Source: UMGS621 sp964468815
GTDB lineage: Bacteria; Bacillota; Clostridia; Christensenellales; Borkfalkiaceae
Reading direction: 5' to 3'
NCBI GenBank assembly: GCA_964468815.1
Contig: CAYXWN010000038.1
Coordinates: 1 to 16,312 of the forward strand
Length of the DNA stretch: 16,312 nucleotides
A program made the position numbers and the translations under genes. The notes under the pieces were generated by a model, which made no database searches, had not been told where the DNA came from, and saw nothing but the letters and a program-made list of their open reading frames with translations. Every line of letters begins with the position of its first letter. Position 1 is the first letter of the stretch. This document shows positions 1 through 6,894 of the stretch, in pieces.

Positions 1-130
1 TCATTCACAAATGATTTAATATTTAATTTTTGTCTAAACTTTGGGGTTCACATCACAGCATATAACAACCGTAAAATACAAAAAAACGGAATAACAATGT
101 ACAATATATAACCCCGAAAAGCCCGATAGA
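1..130. other. A/T-rich intergenic stretch without a recognised gene
   Basis: After the mlpA terminator the remaining 130 bases hold no convincing reading frame, ribosome site or promoter on either strand. Weak inverted repeats occur (TCATT/AATGA at 1-14; GGGGTT at 43-48 against AACCCC at 110-115), which are too slight to interpret. Confidence 0.5.
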
Positions 131-165
131 TAAAAGCCCCGTCGCTCTTACGAGAGCGACGGGGC
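131..165 (-). terminator. Strong intrinsic terminator after mlpA
   Basis: A 13-bp perfect stem (GCCCCGTCGCTCT with its complement, 153-165 and 136-148) with a four-base loop CGTA, followed by TTTTATC on the transcribed strand. It starts ten bases after the mlpA stop and closes the long minus-strand series. Confidence 0.95.
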
Positions 166-174
166 GATTCTGTA

Positions 175-1434
175 TCATTCAGACAGCGATAACGCCGATT
201 TGGCTCTTCCGATCGTAGCCGTAGCCGCCTCGGAAAAATCAAAGTAAGCGTCGATAATCCGTTTGACGTCCTCTTCGGTAACGGCGTTGATCTCCGCCGT
301 CTTTTTGGAAAAGTCAAACGCCTCGTTCAAGAACAACAGACTCTTTCCGTACAACAGCATTTGAGAAGCCGCGCTCTCTTGCCCGTACACAAAAGCGGAT
401 TTGATCTGTTCCTTGCCGCGCAAAAACTCTTCCTTCGTCATGCCGTCGCGGCGAAAACGCTCTGCTTCCCGCAAAATCGCGGCAATCGCCGTATCGCGTT
501 TTTCCGGATTCACCCCGGCGTACACCTCTAACACGCCGCACGTACGGTATTGAGAAACGTACGAATAAACCGAATAAGCAAGTCCCAACTCCTCGCGAAT
601 CCTCTGAAACAACCGAGAGGACATTCCGCCGCCGAACACCACGTTCGCGAGATTCAAGGCATTGATATCCGGATCTCCCAACTTTACCCCCTTAACGCAA
701 AGTCCGACGTGCGCTTGTTCGATTTTCTTCGATTGGAACAAATGGGACGAAGTACCTATCGGCGTCGGTAACGGACGGCGTTTTTTTCCGCACGTTCCGC
801 GCGAACGGAAAGACGGCAGGAAATATTTTTCCGCAATTTCTTCCGCTTCCGCAAAAGTCACGTTCCCGGCGATCGAAAGAACGACGTTATTCGGCGTATA
901 ATAGCGATTGACGTACTCGAATAATTCGTCCCTTGTAAAACGGCGCACGTTGCTTTTCTTCCCTAAAATCGTCTGCCCGTAGCCGCTCTTCCCGAAATAC
1001 GCTTCCGAAAGGAGATCCCAACAGAGATCATCGGGCGAATCTTCTTCCATATTGATCTCTTCGAGCACGACGCCCTTTTCCCTCGCGCTCTCCTCGTCCG
1101 CATACTGCGAACAAAAGAAGAGATCCGCCAATATTTCGGCAGACTCCGCGAAATGTTCCGCCGTGGATTTCGTATAATAACAAGTCAACTCCTTTGCGGT
1201 AAAGGCGTTGATCTGCGCGCCGATCCGATCAATGGAATCAGAAATTTCAAACGCGGTGCGTTTTTCCGTTCCCTTGAACATCATGTGTTCGAGAAAATGC
1301 GAAATTCCGTTCTCACGCGCGCTTTCGTTTGCGCTGCCCGCTCCCACCAAAATTCCCGTGGAAACGGACAGCAATCCGTCGATCTTCTTGACGATCAGAC
1401 GGAATCCGTTTTCATATTCTTTTACGTAATGCAT
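175..1434 (-). CDS. mlpA: M16 family zinc peptidase (MlpA/YmxG type)
   Basis: A 419-residue peptidase of the pitrilysin/mitochondrial processing peptidase family. The inverted zinc motif HFLEH is at 46-50 (H46, E49, H50), and the distal glutamate falls in VVLEEINMEEDSP (122-134; E126 the best candidate). The C-terminal half has the GGGMSSRLFQRIREELGLAYS region (268-288), with the arginine and tyrosine that complete the site in this family. Two M16 domains are present, the first catalytic. The ATG at 1434 has GAGG ten bases upstream, and the gene directly follows ylxY with two bases between. Gene order pnp-ylxY-mlpA is as in B. subtilis. No signal peptide is seen, so a cytoplasmic location is likely. 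Substrates are unknown. A strong terminator follows. Confidence 0.95.
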   Translation of the reverse strand: MHYVKEYENGFRLIVKKIDGLLSVSTGILVGAGSANESARENGISHFLEHMMFKGTEKRTAFEISDSIDRIGAQINAFTAKELTCYYTKSTAEHFAESAEILADLFFCSQYADEESAREKGVVLEEINMEEDSPDDLCWDLLSEAYFGKSGYGQTILGKKSNVRRFTRDELFEYVNRYYTPNNVVLSIAGNVTFAEAEEIAEKYFLPSFRSRGTCGKKRRPLPTPIGTSSHLFQSKKIEQAHVGLCVKGVKLGDPDINALNLANVVFGGGMSSRLFQRIREELGLAYSVYSYVSQYRTCGVLEVYAGVNPEKRDTAIAAILREAERFRRDGMTKEEFLRGKEQIKSAFVYGQESAASQMLLYGKSLLFLNEAFDFSKKTAEINAVTEEDVKRIIDAYFDFSEAATATIGRAKSALSLSE

Positions 1435-1436
1435 TT

Positions 1437-2177
1437 TTATAATTCCTCTAAATTTTCAGAGACGGTTACGGCGCGAAAGCCGACAGTCTCGTAATAAGCA
1501 AGTATGGACGGAAGCGTGCGTGCGGTTTCTTTCGTCGGGTGCATCAAAACGAGGTCGCCGTTCGCGAGCGATCGGGTGGCACGGGTATAAATTTTCTCCG
1601 CGCTTTGATCGCGCCAATCAATGGTATCTTTCGACCACATGATCAACCGATATCCCAAATCTGCACAAACTTCCAACGTTATGTCCGAAAAACTACCGGA
1701 GGGCGGTGCGAAAAGCGTCGTTTTTTCTCCGCATAATGCTTCCGCCACGCGCTCGGCGGTTACGATTTCTTCCTTGTTCTCATCGTAGCCGAGTTTTGCG
1801 TGATCGCGATGAAAATACCCGTGATTCGCGAGTTCGTGTCCTTCGCCCACAATGCGGCACAACAACTCCTTATTGTCGTCCGCCCAACAGCCGCCGACGA
1901 AAAAAGTCGCCTTTGCGTGATGTTCGGAAAGCGTGTCCAACACCGATTCGACATATTCGCTTCCTTGGTAAACGTTAAACATCAGCGAAACGCGCGCCTC
2001 GTTCGGGTTGCCGCGCCGAATCGCGACGATTCTGCCGCCGCTCGAAATCGGAGCGATCCGCTCCGGGAAAAAACTGACCGCGAACACGAACAGCAAAGTT
2101 GCAAGAATCACCGCGTCGGTGGCAATCGCCTTGAATACCGTTAGTTTTTTCAATTTCCTTTCCTCTATACGTTTCAT
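1437..2177 (-). CDS. ylxY: YlxY-type polysaccharide deacetylase family protein, atypical active site
   Basis: A 246-residue NodB-fold protein with an N-terminal membrane anchor (about 19-37) and the deacetylase domain outside the membrane (about 62-240). Compared with active carbohydrate esterase family 4 enzymes, motif 1 (TFDDG) reads MFNVYQG (66-72), losing both aspartates. Motif 2 keeps the histidine pair HGYFH (119-123). Motif 3 (RPPYG) reads APPSG (157-161), losing the arginine. Motifs 4 and 5 keep DW (187-188) and H213. Position between pnp and an M16 protease matches B. subtilis ylxY, a sporulation-associated family. Catalysis on peptidoglycan or chitin-like sugars is therefore doubtful. 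The ATG at 2177 has no ribosome site, while a TTG at 2153 is preceded by GAGGA at seven bases; the latter may be the true start (238 residues). The stop is two bases before the mlpA start. Confidence 0.85.
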   Translation of the reverse strand: MKRIEERKLKKLTVFKAIATDAVILATLLFVFAVSFFPERIAPISSGGRIVAIRRGNPNEARVSLMFNVYQGSEYVESVLDTLSEHHAKATFFVGGCWADDNKELLCRIVGEGHELANHGYFHRDHAKLGYDENKEEIVTAERVAEALCGEKTTLFAPPSGSFSDITLEVCADLGYRLIMWSKDTIDWRDQSAEKIYTRATRSLANGDLVLMHPTKETARTLPSILAYYETVGFRAVTVSENLEEL

Positions 2178-2204
2178 TATATGAAAGTTAAGGAAAAGTT
2201 AGAA
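2176..2204 (-). promoter_or_regulatory. Candidate promoter of ylxY-mlpA
   Basis: A perfect TATAAT at 2181-2176 on the minus strand overlaps the first in-frame ATG of the deacetylase gene. The -35 position at 17 bp spacing reads TTCTAA, a weak match (three of six). It lies just after the pnp terminator, where a new promoter would be expected. If real, transcription would start near 2169 and translation would begin at the TTG at 2153. Confidence 0.45.
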
Positions 2205-2224
2205 ACGCTTCTCTCGTTTCGATA

Positions 2225-2250
2225 GAAAAAAGGGCTCTTTGCAGAACCCT
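2225..2250 (-). terminator. Intrinsic terminator after pnp
   Basis: An 8-bp stem (AGGGTTCT with AGAGCCCT, one G-U) and GCAA tetraloop, followed by a T-run of five to six on the transcribed strand. It begins 15 bases after the pnp stop. Confidence 0.88.
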
Positions 2251-2265
2251 TTCAGCACGTAAATC

Positions 2266-4362
2266 TTAGCCTTCTACTTTTTCAAGGAGTTTCAGATCAA
2301 TTCCCTTCTCTCCGATCTTGATGATTTCTACCTTAACCATATCGCCGATATGCAGGACCTCTTCCACCGTTTCGATCCGCTTTTCGCTCATTCTGGAAAT
2401 GTGAATCAAGCCGTCTTTTCCGGGCGTAAGTTCGCAGAACGCACCGACCTTGGGAAGAATCCGAACGACTTCCGCAATGAACATATCGCCGACTTCGGGA
2501 TCTTTTGCGATGGAAAGAACGATCGCTTTCGCGCGTTCGAGTTGTCCTTCGTTCCCCGTAGACGCGATGCAAACCGTACCGTCGTCCTCGATGTCGATCT
2601 TGACGCCCGTTTCTTCGATAATCTTATTGATTACCTTGCCTTGCTTTCCTACGACGTCGCCGATCTTAGACGGATCGATCTGGAAAGAAATAATGCGCGG
2701 TGCGTACTTGGAAAGTTCGGGAGCAACTTCCGGGATACATTCAAGCATCTTGCCGAGAATATATTTTCTGCCGACGTTCGCCTGCGCGATCGCCTGTCTT
2801 AAAATCGCTTCGTCGATTCCCTTAATCTTGATATCCATTTGAATAGCGGTGATTCCCTTTTCCGTTCCCGCGACCTTAAAGTCCATATCGCCGAGGAAAT
2901 CTTCCAAGCCCTGAATATCCGTTAAGATTGCAACTCTGCCCGTTTCGGGATCTTTGATCAATCCCATTGCGATTCCCGCGACGGGCGCTTTAATGGGAAC
3001 GCCTGCGTCCATCAACGCGAGCGTAGAGCCGCAAACGCTACCCTGAGAAGTAGATCCGTTCGAGGAAAGAACCTCGGAAACCATACGGATCGCATACGGG
3101 AATTCTTCTTCGGACGGAATCACGGGTTCGAGTGCGCGTTCTGCAAGCGCACCGTGTCCGATCTCACGTCTGCCGGGGCTACGGAGAGGCTTCGCCTCGC
3201 CCGAAGCATATCCGGGCATATTGTATTGGTGCATATAACGCTTGGCGGTTTCGTCGTCCAAGCCCTCCAACTTCTGTTGTTCGCTGATCATACCGAGCGT
3301 GCAAGTGGTCAAAACCTGCGTCTGTCCTCTCGTGAACACACCCGATCCGTGAACGCGCGGCAACACGCCGTGTTCACACCAAATTTTTCTGACTTCGGTC
3401 AATTTTCTTCCGTCCGGACGAACGCCCTTATCCAAAATTTTCGCTCTGACCTTTTCTTTCGTCAGATAATAAAGAGCGTCCTTTAATTCGCGTTCTTTTC
3501 CGGGGAAAATCTCCGCGAAGTGCTCTAACGTCGCCTTTTCAACGGCGTCCTGTCCCTCTTGACGCGTCGTACGATCAAACGTATCGAGCGCGCGATCGAG
3601 CATTTCGGAAGCGAACTCTCTCACCGCCGCGTCGATTTCGGCAGGAACGTGATAAAGTTCCATTTCGCGCTTGGGCTTGCCGACCGCTTTGACGATCTCC
3701 TCTTGGAACGCGCATTGCTTTTTGATCTCTTCGTGTCCGAACAAAATCGCACCGACCATTTCGTCGTCCGAAATTTCTTTCGAACCGGCTTCTACCATCA
3801 TGATCGCGTCTTTCGTTCCCGAAAGATTGAGCGCAAGCGTGCTCTTTTCCTTTTCTTCCAACGTGGGGTTGATGACGTACTGACCGTCAACGATTCCCAC
3901 AACGACGCTGCCCGTCGGGCCTGCAAACGGAATATCCGAAATGCAGAGCGCAATGGAAGAACCCAACATTGCCAACGGTTCGGGGGCGATATCCGGATCA
4001 ACCGAAAGCGCGGTCGCAACGACGCTGACGTCGTTAAACAAACCTTTCGGGAAAAGCGGACGCAACGGACGGTCGATCAAGCGCGCGGTCAAAATACCCT
4101 TATCGCTTGCTCTCCCCTCGCGACGCTTAAAGCTGCCGGGGATCTTTCCGACCGAATACATCTTTTCTTCAAAATCCACTCCCAAGGGGAAGTAATCCAT
4201 TCCGTCGCGCGGCTTGTCCGCCATAACGACGTTAACCATAACGACGGTTTCCCCACAACGTACTACGCAAGAGCCGTTCGTCTGCTCCGCGTATTTGCCT
4301 GTTTCTACCGTAACCTCGCGGTTTCCGACGGTAGTTTTGAACTCTCTGTAAGTTTCTGTCAT
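2266..4362 (-). CDS. pnp: Polyribonucleotide nucleotidyltransferase (PNPase)
   Basis: PNPase is a trimeric phosphorolytic 3'-5' exoribonuclease of mRNA decay that can also add 3' tails. The 698-residue product has the full order: RNase PH domain 1 (about 1-230), helical linker, RNase PH domain 2 (about 310-545), KH domain (GKQG at 572-575) and S1 domain (about 624-695). Active-site landmarks are SPGRREIGHG (395-404), SSNGSTSQGSVCG (433-445) and the metal-binding GLEDFLGDMDFKVAG (485-499; D488, D494). The ATG at 4362 has AGGAG seven bases upstream. Length is normal and nothing appears broken. It follows rpsO behind a leaky terminator and a leader hairpin, and ends in its own terminator at 2225-2250. 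Confidence 0.98.
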   Translation of the reverse strand: MTETYREFKTTVGNREVTVETGKYAEQTNGSCVVRCGETVVMVNVVMADKPRDGMDYFPLGVDFEEKMYSVGKIPGSFKRREGRASDKGILTARLIDRPLRPLFPKGLFNDVSVVATALSVDPDIAPEPLAMLGSSIALCISDIPFAGPTGSVVVGIVDGQYVINPTLEEKEKSTLALNLSGTKDAIMMVEAGSKEISDDEMVGAILFGHEEIKKQCAFQEEIVKAVGKPKREMELYHVPAEIDAAVREFASEMLDRALDTFDRTTRQEGQDAVEKATLEHFAEIFPGKERELKDALYYLTKEKVRAKILDKGVRPDGRKLTEVRKIWCEHGVLPRVHGSGVFTRGQTQVLTTCTLGMISEQQKLEGLDDETAKRYMHQYNMPGYASGEAKPLRSPGRREIGHGALAERALEPVIPSEEEFPYAIRMVSEVLSSNGSTSQGSVCGSTLALMDAGVPIKAPVAGIAMGLIKDPETGRVAILTDIQGLEDFLGDMDFKVAGTEKGITAIQMDIKIKGIDEAILRQAIAQANVGRKYILGKMLECIPEVAPELSKYAPRIISFQIDPSKIGDVVGKQGKVINKIIEETGVKIDIEDDGTVCIASTGNEGQLERAKAIVLSIAKDPEVGDMFIAEVVRILPKVGAFCELTPGKDGLIHISRMSEKRIETVEEVLHIGDMVKVEIIKIGEKGIDLKLLEKVEG

Positions 4363-4394
4363 AACACACTCCTAAACTCTGATTTATTTGAATT

Positions 4395-4412
4395 TTGCGC
4401 AAATTCGCGCAA
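4395..4412 (-). promoter_or_regulatory. Hairpin in the pnp 5' leader
   Basis: TTGCGC pairs with GCGCAA around a six-base loop, about 32 bases upstream of the pnp start and downstream of the rpsO terminator. In E. coli the pnp leader hairpin is cut by RNase III and mediates autoregulation by PNPase. A similar role here is inference from position only. Confidence 0.5.
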
Positions 4413-4431
4413 TGATTTCACGTTTTTTCAG

Positions 4432-4463
4432 AAAAAAAGGGGCGACAAAAAAACTGCCGCCCC
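4432..4463 (-). terminator. Intrinsic terminator between rpsO and pnp
   Basis: GGGGCG (4463-4458) pairs with CGCCCC (4444-4439), followed on the transcribed strand by a run of seven T (4438-4432). The loop is 13 bases and itself T-rich; two further weak pairs may shorten it. Read-through into pnp is expected, as no clear promoter precedes pnp. Confidence 0.85.
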
Positions 4464-4470
4464 ACGTTCC

Positions 4471-4734
4471 TTATTTTCTCAAATCCAAATCAGCAATGAG
4501 CTTTCTGTAACCATCGAGGTCGGTCTTTTTAAGATAGTCTAAAAGACCGCGACGAGCACCGACCATTTTCAAAAGACCGCGTCTGGAATGATTGTCCTTC
4601 TTGTTGACTTTCAAATGCTCGTTCAAATGGTTGATCCGCTCGGTCAAAAGCGCGATCTGCACTTCGGGAGAACCGGTATCTCCTTCCTTTCTGCCGTATT
4701 TGGCGATGATTTCTGCTTTCTTCTGCTTATCCAT
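4471..4734 (-). CDS. rpsO: 30S ribosomal protein S15
   Basis: S15 binds the central domain of 16S rRNA early in small-subunit assembly. The 87-residue product has the family landmarks GDTGSPEVQIALLTERINHLNEHLKVNKKD and HSRRGLLKMVGARRGLLDYLKK (the rRNA-binding histidine-serine region) and the usual length. The frame is open for 23 more codons upstream, but the ATG at 4734 is chosen because it has a strong AGGAGG site and gives the standard N-terminus MDKQKKAEIIAKYG. Gene order rpsO-pnp-ylxY-mlpA is the same as in Bacillus subtilis. Its own promoter and a terminator before pnp allow independent expression. Confidence 0.98.
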   Translation of the reverse strand: MDKQKKAEIIAKYGRKEGDTGSPEVQIALLTERINHLNEHLKVNKKDNHSRRGLLKMVGARRGLLDYLKKTDLDGYRKLIADLDLRK

Positions 4735-4829
4735 AATTATTTTACCTCCTTCTTTTACGGAATAATCCGCCCGAAACAAAGAACTGCGACGGAGTTTCCG
4801 CAAGCCCTTGCAACGGGTAAATTCAAAGC
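4735..4829 (-). promoter_or_regulatory. Structured rpsO leader, possible S15 autoregulatory site
   Basis: The leader contains two small hairpins with the same stem: CGGA-AAC-TCCG (4800-4790) and CGGA-TTAT-TCCG (4769-4758). The second lies just before the AGGAGG ribosome site. Because each CGGA can pair with either TCCG, alternative folds are possible. S15 represses its own translation through leader RNA in several bacteria, with unrelated structures in each. That this leader does so is inference. Confidence 0.4.
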
Positions 4830-4835
4830 ACTAAC

Positions 4836-4864
4836 AGTATATCAAACTTTTCCGCTTTTGTAAA
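4836..4864 (-). promoter_or_regulatory. SigmaA-type promoter of rpsO with extended -10
   Basis: TTTACA (4864-4859) and TATACT (4841-4836) on the minus strand, 17 bp apart, with TGA directly before the -10 giving an extended -10. It starts just after the hemZ stop. Predicted start near 4829, so the rpsO leader is about 95 bases. Confidence 0.87.
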
Positions 4865-4869
4865 CTGTT

Positions 4870-6222
4870 TTAAGGGAAAAGTTTCTGTTTTTCCTCAATA
4901 ATTCGATCTATTTTTGCGATATAAGAGGAAATATCCTTGGGTGCGCCGTACCGTTCGATCCGTTCGCCACCGCCGAACACCGCCTTAGACACGGCGTTCG
5001 CGCCGCAAGCGACGTTTTGCGCGATCTCCTCCATTACGTCGATATTGTAAATGCACGCCTTTCCGCGCTTTGTGTACCCCGTGTTTTCGAGATTTCCCGC
5101 CATATATTTCTGCCGATAAAGATAATACGGTTCGTACCCCTTTGCAGAAAGCGTTTCTTGCGCGTATTCCACCATGCGTTCCACTTCGCCTGCCAGCAAA
5201 CGGTCGGTCGCTTCTTTCAACACGGAACCGCGCTTTAACGCCAACGTATGAACGGTGATATTGTCCGGTTCGAGTTCCGTGCAGCGGTCCAAACTGTCCC
5301 GAAAATCTTCAAAATTTTCTCCGGGAAGCCCGGCGATTAAGTCCATATTCACAGAAAAGCCATCCGTCAACGGATAGCAATCGTACAGATCGCGCACGGT
5401 GTGGCGTCTGCCGATCCGTTCAAGCGTCTTATCTTGAAAGGTCTGCGGATTCAAACAAATACGCGTTACACCGTACTCTTTTAAGAGCGCGACGTTTTCC
5501 GCATTGATAGCGTCCGGTCTGCCTGCCTCTACCGTATATTCCACCCGTTGCGGACCGATCGCGTCTAAAACGCGCTTCAACTCCGAAAGCGGCAACGCAA
5601 CGGGCGTTCCGCCGCCGACGTAAACGCTTCTCAACTTTTTTACAAGCGATTTAGAAGTTTCGATCTCCTTGATCAACGTGTCGACGTACGGTTGAACCAA
5701 CGCGGCGTTTTTGCGGATATCGCCCGAAACGAACGAGCAATACGCGCAACGCGACGGACAAAAGGGAATCCCGACGAAAAAATCACAGTTATCGTCGTCC
5801 TTTTCGTATACTCCCTTTTGCGCTTGTAAAATCCGCCCGACGAGCGCGGTCTTTTCGGGCGAAACCAACATCTCGTCCAAAAAAAAACGTTCAAAATCGG
5901 CGTTGTTTTGATAGGCGAGTTTTGTAGGGCGAATCCCCGTAAGCGATCCCCACGGCATGCGCTTCCCCGTATAATCGGAAAGCGCGCGATAAACGGCGAG
6001 TTTCGCGCTCCGCTTAAAGAGACGCTTTTCTTCGGTTGCGGAAGCGTTTTCCGAACGCGGATAAGCGTAAGAAAACCGCCCGTCCTCCACCGCGACGGTA
6101 TGCTCGTAAAAAGAGCCGTCGTTTCTCCCCATATGAACGATAGACAAAACCGCGCCCTCTTCAAATAAATTGACGACCTCCATGAGATCGGGATAAAACA
6201 GTTCGGTATTCGTAGTCAGCAA
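4870..6222 (-). CDS. hemZ: HemZ, radical-SAM coproporphyrinogen dehydrogenase-like protein
   Basis: HemZ belongs to the HemN/HemW group of radical-SAM enzymes and is linked to anaerobic oxidation of coproporphyrinogen III. The 450-residue product has WGSLTGIRPTK (91-101), the cluster motif IPFCPSRCAYC (152-162; C155, C159, C162), GGGTP (203-207), TVEAGRPD (230-237), MDLIAGLPGE (293-302) and YEPYYLYRQKYMAGN (363-377). The motifs at 91-101, 230-237 and 363-377 are typical of HemZ and distinguish it from HemN and HemW. The likely start is a TTG at 6222, overlapping the upstream stop by seven bases, with GGGAG about 11 bases before it; the next in-frame ATG (6183) has no ribosome site and would remove 13 residues. 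No other haem genes are in the window, so a true haem role is uncertain. The rpsO promoter begins immediately after the stop. Confidence 0.93.
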   Translation of the reverse strand: MLTTNTELFYPDLMEVVNLFEEGAVLSIVHMGRNDGSFYEHTVAVEDGRFSYAYPRSENASATEEKRLFKRSAKLAVYRALSDYTGKRMPWGSLTGIRPTKLAYQNNADFERFFLDEMLVSPEKTALVGRILQAQKGVYEKDDDNCDFFVGIPFCPSRCAYCSFVSGDIRKNAALVQPYVDTLIKEIETSKSLVKKLRSVYVGGGTPVALPLSELKRVLDAIGPQRVEYTVEAGRPDAINAENVALLKEYGVTRICLNPQTFQDKTLERIGRRHTVRDLYDCYPLTDGFSVNMDLIAGLPGENFEDFRDSLDRCTELEPDNITVHTLALKRGSVLKEATDRLLAGEVERMVEYAQETLSAKGYEPYYLYRQKYMAGNLENTGYTKRGKACIYNIDVMEEIAQNVACGANAVSKAVFGGGERIERYGAPKDISSYIAKIDRIIEEKQKLFP

Positions 6223-6821
6223 AACGGATTATTCTCCCTTTCGTAATCGAGCGAAGTTTCCTCCCCGTGCCCCGGATAAACGGGGTAATCGCCCTCTAAG
6301 GCGAAAAGCATTCGGAGAGAGGCGGAAAGCGCGCGTGCGTCGCCGTCCAAGTCGGTTCTGCCGACCGACTCGAAAAAGAGCGTATCGCCCGTAAATAGCG
6401 CTCCCTCTATCAAAAAGCAACACGAACCGACGGTATGCCCCGGCGTATGAATCACGCGCACGGAAAGCCCTGCAAGCGAGAGCACGTCGCCGTCCTTAAA
6501 AAGGGCATCCGCTCGGATCGCAGCCAACGCATATCCGAAATACGCGCCCATATTGCCGTCCGTGCGAAGATTGATTTCTTCTTTTTCGTGCACGAACAAC
6601 GGGATTCCGACGTCTTGCAACGCCCGACAACCGCCGATATGATCGAAATGCGCGTGCGTCAACAAGATCGCGACGATCGTTACGCCTATTTTCGCGGCGC
6701 GAGCGAGGATTTTATCCGCATCTCCGCCCGGATCGAGAACGATCGCTTGCTTGCTCGCTTCGTTGATGATGAAATAAGTATTGACGCCAAGCGCGCCGGT
6801 ATGAATACAATCTATTTTCAT
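6216..6821 (-). CDS. Metallo-beta-lactamase-fold hydrolase (glyoxalase II-like)
   Basis: A 201-residue soluble metallohydrolase of the GloB-like group. Binuclear metal ligands are all visible: THAHFDH (55-61; H56, H58, D60, H61), HTPGHT (125-130; H129), GDTLF (145-149; D146) and PGHGEET (183-189; H185). It lacks the C-terminal helical substrate domain of true glyoxalase II (about 250 residues), so the usual substrate, a hydroxyacyl-glutathione, is not assured. The chosen ATG at 6821 gives a protein starting MKIDCIHTGALGVN, as in homologues. The open frame runs upstream to 6923 but that part overlaps rel and looks non-coding. The gene overlaps the hemZ start by seven bases. This pairing of an MBL hydrolase with hemZ downstream of rel is common in Clostridia. 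Confidence 0.92.
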   Translation of the reverse strand: MKIDCIHTGALGVNTYFIINEASKQAIVLDPGGDADKILARAAKIGVTIVAILLTHAHFDHIGGCRALQDVGIPLFVHEKEEINLRTDGNMGAYFGYALAAIRADALFKDGDVLSLAGLSVRVIHTPGHTVGSCCFLIEGALFTGDTLFFESVGRTDLDGDARALSASLRMLFALEGDYPVYPGHGEETSLDYERENNPFC

Positions 6822-6853
6822 TCTTCTTTCCGCCTTGTTCTCTGTCGACAACG

Positions 6854-6883
6854 CACTCCGCAGATAACCTGAAAACACTCCGC
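6854..6883 (-). repeat. Pair of 8-bp direct repeats in the rel-MBL gap
   Basis: GCGGAGTG occurs twice on the minus strand (6883-6876 and 6861-6854), 22 bp apart centre to centre, in the 73-bp gap between rel and the hydrolase gene. This could be chance, a degraded gene remnant or a protein or RNA site. No promoter or terminator was recognised in the gap. Confidence 0.45.
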
Positions 6884-6894
6884 GGCTTTTCTTT

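Noticed and set aside
3559..4542. Long plus-strand open frame of 327 codons opposite pnp and rpsO
   Set aside because: It lies antisense to two certain genes, crosses their intergenic terminator, is rich in Arg, His and Asn with no recognisable domain, and has no evidence of its own promoter. It is a by-product of codon bias on the other strand.
4735..4803. Upstream extension of S15 by 23 residues
   Set aside because: S15 starts are conserved at MDKQKK-type sequences, the strong AGGAGG fits the ATG at 4734, and the extension covers the structured leader.
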